A DNA stretch of 64,000 nucleotides from CBDCWQ01 sp965223435 (GTDB lineage Bacteria; Myxococcota; Kuafuiibacteriia; Kuafuiibacteriales; Kuafuiibacteriaceae). The stretch is taken from NCBI GenBank assembly GCA_965223435.1, contig CBDCWQ010000023.1:1550001-1614000 (forward strand). Direction: 5' to 3'. The notes below the pieces were generated by a model. The model worked only from the letters and a program-made list of their open reading frames with translations. It made no database searches and was not told the origin of the DNA. Made by a program: the position numbers and the translations under genes. Shown here one piece after another: positions 27,768 to 35,970 of the stretch (within the stretch, counting starts at the first letter, position 1; every line of letters starts with the position of its first letter).

Positions 27768-29270
27768 TTACAGTCCAGCAAGTCGCTCGGCGCGCTCGAA
27801 ATCGATGTCGCCAATGCATCCACCGTCGGGCACCTGGTGGGGGGCGCGCACGAAGTCTTGAATGATGCGCCGAGGGCAAGGGTCCGCAGAAAACCCGACC
27901 ACGTGGCCCAGGAAGGGAAACTCGAAGGCATGGCTTTGGGGCCAGGCGTCCGGTGCGGTCCGGGCCCAAAAGGGTGGGGTCGCGGGATCGACCTCGCTGG
28001 AAAGGAGGAGGACTGGGATGGGCGAAGCGAAAGCGCTCCTTGCCGACTCCGGAAGGGGCGTGAGGTTCCAAACGTCGCAAGCTGTTTTGATGAAGTTGAG
28101 GGCCTCTTCGGCCAGTTTGCTGGTTTCCGGCCAAAGCGTAGCCGGCAGAACTTCGTCCGGCAGCGGGTATTCGGCGCAAACTGTGCTCAGAAACCGGCCG
28201 AGGGCGACGGTGGGAAAGAGGTTTTGAAGCACGCGCACAAAGAGGCGGAGCTCTTGGGTCCGCGCCTCGTCGGATGTCTCTTGGACCCAATCGGTGGACT
28301 CGATCAGTTTGGGGACCAGCGCGCCGCCGCCGTCCAGTCGCGCCCCGAGTCCCAGAATGCTCAAAAACCCTTGAGCATCGAGGTCGATTGCGGCGCCCGT
28401 CGCGGTCATGGAAGGCAGTCGAAGCGGTTCGGCGCGAAGCTTGACGAGCACCCGATCCAGGGTGGAAGCCAGGTCTGGGTAAGTATTGTTGCAGGCGGGA
28501 TCGCCCCTGCACAGGCGCAAGACCGCCTGGAGGCTGTGTTCCATCGCCCGCGTGTCTTCCACATAGACCGGTGGGTTCAGGGGTACGACGCCGTCGAGGA
28601 TTGCCGCGTGAACCGATGACGGGTGATCTCGCATGATATGTTGCGCAAGCAGGGAGCCGTACGAGGTGCCGTACAAGAGGAGTTTTTCGTAGCCAAACGC
28701 CTTTCCCAACAACGCGACATCTTGGGCACTGTCTAGGCTGGTGAACGCGCTGAGCTCGACCCCTTTTGCCTCCAGGTGGCGTCGACATTCATCGGCCCAC
28801 GCCCTGGTCGCTGAGGCGGTTGTGGGCGTGCGCGTGGGACAGTGCAGCGTGGGCTCCGACAGTCCGACCCCTCGGGGATCGAAAAAAAGGAGATCGCGCT
28901 CTTGGCCGAAGTTCGCCAAAAGGGGGCCGATGAACGCGCCCGCGTCTTCCAACACCCGCACCCCGGGGCCCCCCTGCAAAAAAACCACCGGCGGATTGTG
29001 CCGAAAGGCATCGGCGGCTTTGAGTCGCACCGCCGCGATGCGGACCACGCCCCGATCTTCTCCGTGAACGAGGGGGGCGCGCAAAAAACCGCAGTCCACG
29101 CGCTTTGAATCGAAGTCTGGCAGCGACGACCAACACCGGCCGGACTCGAAGAGCGCGGGATCGGGAGAATAGGGGTCAGTCCCCCCGCACCCCGGTGTGC
29201 CTAGGATCAGGGCAAGCACCCCCAGCCACGGCATCGGAAGCAAGAGGGGCGACCTGAACGCCGCGTGCAT
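27768..29270 (-). CDS. Lipoprotein alpha/beta hydrolase, S33 peptidase family (tripeptidyl aminopeptidase-like)
   Basis: About 500 aa from the ATG at 29270, which opens a lipoprotein signal (WLGVLALILGTPGCGG). The catalytic layout is clear: oxyanion motif FLQGGPGV, DPRGVGLSEP, nucleophile elbow LYGTSYGSLLAQ (Ser), acid in LLSSEVDPATPP (Asp), and base in FPFLGHVVGF (His). The alpha/beta core is interrupted by a helical cap between about residues 235 and 410, as in SlpD/SlpE-type tripeptidyl aminopeptidases and proline iminopeptidases. It likely trims peptides in the periplasm or at the outer membrane. In-frame ATGs further upstream are possible but give no signal peptide. Confidence 0.85.
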   Translation of the reverse strand: MHAAFRSPLLLPMPWLGVLALILGTPGCGGTDPYSPDPALFESGRCWSSLPDFDSKRVDCGFLRAPLVHGEDRGVVRIAAVRLKAADAFRHNPPVVFLQGGPGVRVLEDAGAFIGPLLANFGQERDLLFFDPRGVGLSEPTLHCPTRTPTTASATRAWADECRRHLEAKGVELSAFTSLDSAQDVALLGKAFGYEKLLLYGTSYGSLLAQHIMRDHPSSVHAAILDGVVPLNPPVYVEDTRAMEHSLQAVLRLCRGDPACNNTYPDLASTLDRVLVKLRAEPLRLPSMTATGAAIDLDAQGFLSILGLGARLDGGGALVPKLIESTDWVQETSDEARTQELRLFVRVLQNLFPTVALGRFLSTVCAEYPLPDEVLPATLWPETSKLAEEALNFIKTACDVWNLTPLPESARSAFASPIPVLLLSSEVDPATPPFWARTAPDAWPQSHAFEFPFLGHVVGFSADPCPRRIIQDFVRAPHQVPDGGCIGDIDFERAERLAGL

Positions 29271-29554
29271 GCCGGTCCGCTTTGCCCAAAGCATGGGCCG
29301 ACGGTGACCCATTCGGGCCGTGGGCTCAACCCATCTTTTGGCTGCATGCCGAGCCGCACGTTCCACCCCTCCTTCATACATCACCTGCGCATGTGACCAT
29401 TTGGCTCCCCGCGGGCGATCTTTGCGGGAAGAGTGGGGGGACTTGTACCCAGCGGTCCTTGAATCTTGGGGCCCAAGACGCCCCAAAAAGGCCGCCCGCG
29501 GAGCTGATCCATACCATTCATATTCCGGAACAGGCCTTGCATCCCGGTCGATGG

Positions 29555-31921
29555 ATGCAGCCAGCAAGGGAGAAATCTGATTGGACTCGTTTCCGTTCTC
29601 CATGGGCGGCTGCTTTCTTGATCGTGGGCTGTACGGGACAGTCTTCTTCGGTGGGCGTGGCCCCTGGGAAGGGGGACGGTCTTCGCGGGGGCGACATGGA
29701 ACTTCACCCTGAGAGGTCAACCGCAGTTGAGCCGACCCCGAGTACGAGCCCCCATGAAACGCCCGCGCCTACAACCTCGGACGGCGTCGTGATTCAGGCC
29801 ACGCCCCCGACGGGAAACGCGCCACTTTTTGTGAAGTTTAGGGCGCTTCCGACGGACCCCATGGGCAAGATCGTGCGCTACCAATGGGATTTTGGCGACG
29901 GTGCGACATCCGATGAAGCGGAACCCACCCACACATACTCTGCTCCGGATAACTATCAGGTGACGCTCGAGGCTGACGTGGATCTCAGTGACCTCGTTTT
30001 GGGGTTGGTAGAGCCGGCAACGGCGACACAGACGGTGCGGGCTCAAGACACATCGTGGAACCGTTCCGAATATAGGCTGAACCTGGGCGAGGGATGGACG
30101 AGCTGGGTCGACGGCTTCTCATGTGTCGATGGTCAGCATTGTGGCACCAGTCGAGTCACCCTCCCAGGCGCACCCAACGGGATATATGATCTCCATATGC
30201 GACTGTACCTTCACCCCAACCACCGGGGTGATCCGCATCCAAGATTTCTCTTCAATGGCGCCTTGGTTGATCGCGTTCCACCCAAGGAGGCCTCCGGCGA
30301 ACTCAGTTTTGAAAAGGTAGCGACCATTCGAGTGACCAGCCACGAATATACCTTTGAAGTGGATGATCTTCTCGATGGGGGCGTGAGCATTCGTCAGATC
30401 TTCATCAAAGAAAACAAGGATTTTGTGAACTCCGAAGTGAGCCTTGCGGCCTCGGTTGATCGTGGAGAGCTTCCGCTCAAGGTCAGCTTTGGGACCCAAA
30501 GCGGAGTCCGTTTGGTCGACTACGCCTGGGACTTCGGCGATGGTGGAACGTCCACGGAGGCTTCTCCGACGCACGTTTTTCGGAAAATGGGTCGTCACCG
30601 CGTATCTCTTGCGTATGTCGATGCAAATGGCCTTTCTGGGCTCGCTGTGATGCCGGTGACGGTGAAGCCGTCCAAGGTGGACCTCCCTGGACTCAAAGAC
30701 CTAAGGCGCTTTGGCTTTTACTCGGCGGGGTTCAAGAGTTTGGATGCTGCGCAATTCAATTCGAGACGAATAGAAGAGCTAAAAAGCATGAACGTGAATG
30801 TGGTCACGCCCGGTGGCGCTTCATCGGGTATCGGAGGTGAGGCGCAGGCGTTTCGCGACCATGCTCACGCGCACGGCCTCGAAATCGGTACCGGGTTCTT
30901 AGGCAAGGGAGACTGGTACCTGGGTGCGGCCGAAGGCCTCCCCAGAGATCAGTGGGTGTTCGACATCACCTCGGCGGAAAACAAACTGCAAGCGACCGAT
31001 CGGGACGGAGATGGCGTATCTGAGCTCGATGGGCTCGTGGACTGGTTCTATCTGGGCCACGAGATGGGTGAGTATGCCACCCGGGACGAAGTGCGACAGA
31101 TGAACCGAATCGTAAAGCGGTATTTCCCAACGACCATGACGATGGCCTACTACGGGAACATCTCGATCGGCTTTGAGCGTGCCGGGATGCATCCCGCGGG
31201 GGGTTTGCGCGAGGACTATCGGTTTGGGGACGGCATCGCCGATGCCATCTATTTTTCTTGCCAGGGTCCATTTACGGTGGATTCCAGCGGAAAAAGGCGG
31301 CTCGATCCCAATGCCACGCTACGCAGTCTGATAAAGAACAAACAACATGCTGATGGAGAGTCGCCAGGCACGCTCGTGTGGGTGAACACCAACCTGCCGG
31401 GAGAAAAATCGCATCACACGGAGGAGGACATGTGGAGCGCAGAGGAGCTCCTGGACTACGTTCGCATTCTATTGTCCGTTGGAGATATCGATGCGGTGAC
31501 TTTTCGAGCCTATGGACGCTTTCGATACGACCTCGCTTACGGGATGAATACCAGCGATCCCAGCCAACCGGTCACCGGGTTTGTGGAGCAACGCATGGCC
31601 ATAAAAACCATCGGTGGATGGGTCAAGCAATCCAGGGCGGGCCGACCCATCCTGATCATCCGCAGTCCCGAGATCGGCGATCACATTTCTGGAACGCTCC
31701 ACGTCGACTACGCCGTGATCGGTGAAGGGACCCAGAACGTGGCGCGTGTCGCGTTCGATGTGGATGGCGGCTCCCTCGTCAGGCTCACGGATCGGCAGGG
31801 GCGGCATGAAATCAGCGGATTGGCTCAGGGGTCCCACGTTCTCAGTGGCCATCTCGAAGCACCGGACGGGACCCTGATTGAGGGGAGCGACGTCACAGTC
31901 TGGTTCGATGTGCAGCCATAG
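29555..31921 (+). CDS. Lipoprotein with two PKD domains and a TIM-barrel-like domain
   Basis: 788 aa from the ATG at 29555; the lipobox is FLIVGC. After a Pro/Thr-rich linker there are two PKD domains with the diagnostic WDFGDGATS...PTHTY and WDFGDGGTS...PTHVF. From about residue 380 there is a putative (beta/alpha)8 domain (FGFYSAGFKSLDAAQF, MNVNVVTPGG, DWFYLGHEMGEY, TMTMAYYGNIS, DAIYFSCQGPF, TLVWVNTNLPG, DAVTFRAYGR). The C-terminus is an Ig-like module. The architecture fits a surface glycan-active or glycan-binding protein. It is divergent from the hydrolase gene and convergent with the membrane-protein gene that follows. Confidence 0.78.
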   Translation: MQPAREKSDWTRFRSPWAAAFLIVGCTGQSSSVGVAPGKGDGLRGGDMELHPERSTAVEPTPSTSPHETPAPTTSDGVVIQATPPTGNAPLFVKFRALPTDPMGKIVRYQWDFGDGATSDEAEPTHTYSAPDNYQVTLEADVDLSDLVLGLVEPATATQTVRAQDTSWNRSEYRLNLGEGWTSWVDGFSCVDGQHCGTSRVTLPGAPNGIYDLHMRLYLHPNHRGDPHPRFLFNGALVDRVPPKEASGELSFEKVATIRVTSHEYTFEVDDLLDGGVSIRQIFIKENKDFVNSEVSLAASVDRGELPLKVSFGTQSGVRLVDYAWDFGDGGTSTEASPTHVFRKMGRHRVSLAYVDANGLSGLAVMPVTVKPSKVDLPGLKDLRRFGFYSAGFKSLDAAQFNSRRIEELKSMNVNVVTPGGASSGIGGEAQAFRDHAHAHGLEIGTGFLGKGDWYLGAAEGLPRDQWVFDITSAENKLQATDRDGDGVSELDGLVDWFYLGHEMGEYATRDEVRQMNRIVKRYFPTTMTMAYYGNISIGFERAGMHPAGGLREDYRFGDGIADAIYFSCQGPFTVDSSGKRRLDPNATLRSLIKNKQHADGESPGTLVWVNTNLPGEKSHHTEEDMWSAEELLDYVRILLSVGDIDAVTFRAYGRFRYDLAYGMNTSDPSQPVTGFVEQRMAIKTIGGWVKQSRAGRPILIIRSPEIGDHISGTLHVDYAVIGEGTQNVARVAFDVDGGSLVRLTDRQGRHEISGLAQGSHVLSGHLEAPDGTLIEGSDVTVWFDVQP

Positions 31922-31965
31922 GTCGGTCTTTGAAGCCCACGACAAATCCCGTCCAAAACACCTCA

Positions 31966-31981
31966 TGCCGCCCGTGCGGCA
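31966..31981. terminator. Hairpin between convergent genes
   Basis: TGCCGC (31966-31971) and GCGGCA (31976-31981) with a 4-nt loop, between genes transcribed toward each other. There is no T-tract on either side, so termination is inferred from position. Confidence 0.4.
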
Positions 31982-32029
31982 GACCACATCGCCAGCTTAG
32001 CTAAAGGCCGACAAGGCCTAACTGATTTG

Positions 32030-34090
32030 CTAGGGCGGCGACTGGGGGCCGGGCGTCGAACGGCTGAAATGGTCCGCCAGCGTTCGGCCCACCGCGGAGG
32101 AGATTTCCTCTGGCGATTCTGCGTGATGCTCGACGCTGGAGGTGAGCGCAAGCTCCGGTTCAAACAGGGTCAGGCGGACCGTCGCGCCGCCTGGCGCAAA
32201 ATCCGCCCGCAAGATCACGGAGCCTTTGGGCGCCCATTTGGGGAGAAGGCGACGACAGCGGGCATCGCACGCCGAGAGCGCGTGGACGCCTTGTTTGGCG
32301 AGGTCTCGATCAAATCGCTCGACACTGGAACGCCGCAACCGCGCCCGAAGGCGGGTGATTTCTCGGTGCACGTATCCATTCATTCGGTGTACTTCACGGG
32401 TTTGAAGACCAGCGTCCTCGAGGCCTACCAGGAGCACCAGAGGGCACGGTTTGGGTGCTTTGGTGGGGGGCGCCTTGCCGTGGAAGGTGTACCAGGCGCT
32501 TAAGGTCGAGACGCCGACGACGAGGCTGAGGCAGGTCAGAAAGTCTCTTCCGAAGGTCTGGGGCCCGGGGGAAGGGGACGGCGGTGGCTTTTTCGGCAAA
32601 GGCTCCGCTGAGGACGACCGGCCAGACTCCGCGTGGTTTGCGCCGAGGAGGCCGAAGAGCTCTTCACCGAGTGACTCGCCGAGCACGAAGCCACTGTCCC
32701 CCATCAAAAAGCCGCCGATGGTTGACCCGATGAGACCACCGCTTCCGAGACCCAGGCCGAAGCCTACGCCCATCTTGAGCGCGCGTAGCGCACGGTCCCT
32801 TGGTGATGGCTGTTCTTGTTTATCGGTGAAGTAGGCGACCACCGCGACGCTGAGGAGGGACAGACCGCTTTTGCCCCAAGGCCCCAAGTGGCTTTCTACC
32901 AGTTCGGAAACCACAAAGCCGCTGGCGACGGCGAACTTCGGGCGGCGCCCTAAGCGACTCTTCAACACCCCGAGGGTTACGGCGAGGCGAGTGGTGGAGG
33001 CGACTAAGGTGTTGTGGGGTGGCCAGGGCAGCCCCAGTGCCGAGTTCAAGGCGGCGGCGAGGCCCGTGCCTACGAACAGATTCGCAATGATGAGCGCAGT
33101 GACGTAGTAGCGAATCACGAGGAGCAACGTGTGGATGATCTCTTTGGGGGCGTCCCGAGGGGGCGCGTCGTGGTGATCACCGGGCGCCGGGCTTCCGGCG
33201 GCCCATAGGGCCCGTTCGCCGAGGCGGTACCCGTAGAATCCGAGGGCGAGCGCGACCAGGATGATCAGGAAAATGCCCAGAAGCGATGGATTATGAGGGG
33301 CCGGGTCGATTTCGAAATGCGCTCTTGGGCCTGCTTGCGAATCCGGGGATTGGAGAAAGTGCATCACCAGACGGGGGAGGGCCAGCAGTCCCACCGAGGC
33401 GATGAGCAACGAGAGCGTCTGAATGAGACGGCCGGTTTGATCGCCTTCAGGGGCCCGAAAGCGCGTGGTTGCGATCTGGGTGAAGGGTTTGGCGAATGCC
33501 GGCCCGATGACCGAGAGGAGTCGTCGGTGAAAGCGTGAGAACGCGAAGAGACCGAGTGGCACCCCCAGCGGGACAAGGAGAATGGGCTTCACCGCGAAGG
33601 CCATAAGCAGCAATAGGGTGATCTCCTGGGTGACGAGCGCTCCGGTGTACGCCGCGAAGATCAAAAGAATCGCCAAAAAGAACAGCGATAGCCGGCCTCG
33701 CTCACTCTGATTAGGAAGGTCTGCCCGCAGGACGCGAGCGTTCTTCGCATCGAAGACCACAAAACCGTCGTCGAAGCGAAGAAGCCAAACCGGATAGAGC
33801 ATCTCGGCTTGGATTTCCTCGGCCGTCAGGACGAGTCCTTCATGAGGAGGCGAACAGACCCCTTCAGACTGGGACCCAGGATCCAGCCGAAGGTTTTCCA
33901 GCTCAGGAAAAGATTCTTGAAACGCAACCGGATTTTCTTGACCACACCGGACTGGCAGCCACACCAGCGTGGTCTGTTCGTTTTTGGGCACCTTCAGTGT
34001 GCCAAGTCTCCCGTCCCAGTTGAGGCGATCACAAAGGGCTTGGAGTTTGCTCCGTGGGACACGAACAACGAATCGTTTCTCTATAGGCAA
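32030..34090 (-). CDS. Large polytopic membrane protein of unknown function
   Basis: About 686 aa. I prefer a TTG at 34090 (then PIEKRFVVRVPRSK) with GGGGAAG five bases upstream, 18 bp after the preceding gene; an ATG at 34147 would overlap that gene. The order is a soluble N-terminal domain (~1-130), a dense set of transmembrane helices (about 140-500, including a glycine-rich GVGFGLGLGSGGLIGSTIGG segment), a Ser/Pro-rich linker, one more helix, and a C-terminal soluble domain with two cysteines (SACDARCRRLL) resembling FlgO/TolB-N-type modules found in myxobacterial proteins. I do not recognise a transport or enzyme motif. Confidence 0.65.
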   Translation of the reverse strand: MPIEKRFVVRVPRSKLQALCDRLNWDGRLGTLKVPKNEQTTLVWLPVRCGQENPVAFQESFPELENLRLDPGSQSEGVCSPPHEGLVLTAEEIQAEMLYPVWLLRFDDGFVVFDAKNARVLRADLPNQSERGRLSLFFLAILLIFAAYTGALVTQEITLLLLMAFAVKPILLVPLGVPLGLFAFSRFHRRLLSVIGPAFAKPFTQIATTRFRAPEGDQTGRLIQTLSLLIASVGLLALPRLVMHFLQSPDSQAGPRAHFEIDPAPHNPSLLGIFLIILVALALGFYGYRLGERALWAAGSPAPGDHHDAPPRDAPKEIIHTLLLVIRYYVTALIIANLFVGTGLAAALNSALGLPWPPHNTLVASTTRLAVTLGVLKSRLGRRPKFAVASGFVVSELVESHLGPWGKSGLSLLSVAVVAYFTDKQEQPSPRDRALRALKMGVGFGLGLGSGGLIGSTIGGFLMGDSGFVLGESLGEELFGLLGANHAESGRSSSAEPLPKKPPPSPSPGPQTFGRDFLTCLSLVVGVSTLSAWYTFHGKAPPTKAPKPCPLVLLVGLEDAGLQTREVHRMNGYVHREITRLRARLRRSSVERFDRDLAKQGVHALSACDARCRRLLPKWAPKGSVILRADFAPGGATVRLTLFEPELALTSSVEHHAESPEEISSAVGRTLADHFSRSTPGPQSPP

Positions 34091-34107
34091 GATGACTTCC
34101 CCAAAGC

Positions 34108-34545
34108 TTAGGGCCAAGGAACCGGTGCGGCGCCATGGACGGTGCATTGGGTGTAGCCGCACGCGCCTTGGGTCATCCAGCCGCCATAAGGACATCGCTC
34201 ATGGATGGCGTTTTTTCGCGCATTCGCCAGGCTCATGAGCCGACCCTGTTGCCGGAAGCAAACACTGATTTCCTGAGGGGTGGGTTGGGTGGAGCCGGTG
34301 GTCGACCACGAATGCGCCCCCCGATAGGCGATGTGGTCGATCCATCCGGCTCCCGACAACAGAGCGCACAGCAGGACCAGACGAAAGAGAGGATGCTGGT
34401 GCGCCCTGAGGCTCCAAAATCGACCGGCATGGGCCCGAAGCCTCCGAAACGACGAGCCGAGCGCAACGCTGAATGGAACGTCGTCCAAAAGAGCCGAGAT
34501 GAAGAGCCACACCAACAGAAGGAGCAAAAGCCTGAGGACATCCAC
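34108..34545 (-). CDS. Small membrane protein of unknown function
   Basis: 145 aa from the ATG at 34545. Two hydrophobic helices (LRLLLLLLVWLFISALL at the N-terminus and LFRLVLLCALLSGAGWIDHIAY in the middle) flank a basic loop. The C-terminal half is soluble and contains four cysteines (VCFRQQGR, RCPYGG, GACGYTQC), possibly disulphide-bonded outside the membrane. It is in an operon with the larger membrane protein that starts 18 bp downstream. No family recognised. Confidence 0.55.
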   Translation of the reverse strand: MDVLRLLLLLLVWLFISALLDDVPFSVALGSSFRRLRAHAGRFWSLRAHQHPLFRLVLLCALLSGAGWIDHIAYRGAHSWSTTGSTQPTPQEISVCFRQQGRLMSLANARKNAIHERCPYGGWMTQGACGYTQCTVHGAAPVPWP

Positions 34546-34847
34546 GGCGGACGGGTCCTAGATTTCGGCGATTCTGGGAGCGGGCGCGTCCGGCGCGCAA
34601 TCTTTAAGGTCAACGTCTTCGACCGGTCCGGCGACGGAAGGGCGAAGAAGCTTCGCGAACGGGTGACGAGCGACGCGGTCGACCATGGATCCCAATGTGG
34701 AGGGGTTGAGCGGTTTGTGTCAAATTTGGGTTTCGGGGGCACGCGGTCCGCACCGTGCCCCGAGTTCGGGTATGACGAGGCTCGCGAAGGCAACGTTCCA
34801 GCTGGAGCCCAAGCCAACGCCCGGAGCTTGCCTCGTGAAGTCTTCCC
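34546..34847. other. Divergent intergenic region
   Basis: 302 bp between the small membrane-protein gene (minus) and the BASS transporter (plus). It must hold both promoters, but I cannot pick convincing -10/-35 boxes. Frames open across it are low-complexity and biased, and are not supported as genes. Confidence 0.4.
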
Positions 34848-35840
34848 GTGGTTGCCGGTGATGCCGTGAAACGCTTCGTGGACCTTTTTGTGGTTTGGGT
34901 CACCGCCGGAGCGGCGCTCGCACTCTTCCAACCGAAATCGTTTACGTGGTTCCTGGAGTTCAAATTGGTGACACCGGGGCTGCAGCTCATCATGCTGGGC
35001 ATGGGAATCACACTCGAGTTTTCTGACTTTCAGCGCGTCCTACGCGCGCCCAAACCGGTGCTCCTTGGGGTGCTTCTTCAGTATTTGGTGATGCCGTCCT
35101 TGGGCTTTTGCTTCGGTTGGTGGCTCGAGCTCCCACCAGCCTTTGCCGCGGGCTTGATTTTGGTTTCTTGTTGTCCCGGAGGGACCGCGTCCAACGTGAT
35201 TGCCCATCTGGCGCGGGCGGACGTCGCATTGTCGGTATCGATGACGGCGGTTTCCACCCTTCTGGCGGCTCTGATGACCCCGGTGCTGACCGCGTTCTTG
35301 GTGGGCAGTCAGGTGGAGGTCGATGCCTTGGGGCTGTTCAAAAATGCCGCCGAGGTGGTGGTTCTGCCCGTGGTGGCGGGACTTGGGGCGAGACGCTTTT
35401 TCCCTCGATTCACAGAGCGGGTTTTGCCGGTCGCGGCCCCGCTGGCGGTGCTGATGATCGTCCTCATCGTGGGGGCCGTCTTGGGCGCCCAGAAAGAGAC
35501 GGTGTTGGATGCGGGGTTCCGATTGGTGGCGGCCGTTTTCATGACCCACGGCTTCGGATTCCTCCTGGGCTATCTATTCGGACGTTGGGCCCAGGGGCCT
35601 CGGGTTGCCCGAACGGTTTCGATCGAAGTGGGCATGCAGAACTCGGGCCTGGGCGTGGTATTGGCCCGCAACAACTTTCCCGACCCACTGGTGGCGATAC
35701 CTGCTGCCATCTCCGCGGTGTTTCACTGCATGATGGGCAGTGTGTTGGCCGGGCTCTGGGGTTCAATAAGGCATCGGCCTAACGGCGCTGAGGTCCGACC
35801 GACGGGGTTTGGTCCCCACGCCCCCCGAGGTGACGCGTAA
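34848..35840 (+). CDS. Bile acid:sodium symporter (BASS) family transporter
   Basis: 330 aa, about nine or ten transmembrane helices. Family signatures are present: TPGLQLIMLGMGITLEFSDF, GLILVSCCPGGTASNVIAHLA (the CPGGTASN substrate/Na site) and EVGMQNSGLGVVLA (second crossover motif). Members import bile acids, pantoate, pyruvate or other organic anions with Na+. The substrate here is unknown, and nothing nearby points to one. The start is a GTG at 34848; a GTG at 34866 is equally plausible. The C-terminal ~20 residues are a hydrophilic tail. Confidence 0.9.
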   Translation: MVAGDAVKRFVDLFVVWVTAGAALALFQPKSFTWFLEFKLVTPGLQLIMLGMGITLEFSDFQRVLRAPKPVLLGVLLQYLVMPSLGFCFGWWLELPPAFAAGLILVSCCPGGTASNVIAHLARADVALSVSMTAVSTLLAALMTPVLTAFLVGSQVEVDALGLFKNAAEVVVLPVVAGLGARRFFPRFTERVLPVAAPLAVLMIVLIVGAVLGAQKETVLDAGFRLVAAVFMTHGFGFLLGYLFGRWAQGPRVARTVSIEVGMQNSGLGVVLARNNFPDPLVAIPAAISAVFHCMMGSVLAGLWGSIRHRPNGAEVRPTGFGPHAPRGDA

Positions 35841-35952
35841 GGGAGAATTCTGCTCGATGGGTCAAGTCTGGTTGACTCCATCGTTGGAGTAGGGTCCGGT
35901 GGCGCCGTCTTGCTTGGGGGGACCGGGTGGTTGTCCGGTTCCTCGGCTCGAT

Positions 35953-35970
35953 GGGGGGGCGAAATCGGTG
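35953..35970 (+). promoter_or_regulatory. G7 tract serving as ribosome site for giant protein 2
   Basis: Seven consecutive G (35953-35959) lie 8 nt before the GTG at 35968. This is the same arrangement as in giant gene 1. Length variation of the tract could tune translation. Confidence 0.5.

Noticed and set aside
27429..28619. 396-aa plus-strand reading frame opposite two minus-strand genes
   Set aside because: It spans the gap between two convincing minus-strand genes and shows no domain or start signal.
34135..34869. 244-aa plus-strand reading frame
   Set aside because: Low-complexity Arg/Pro-rich translation antisense to the small membrane-protein gene; no domain and no ribosome site.
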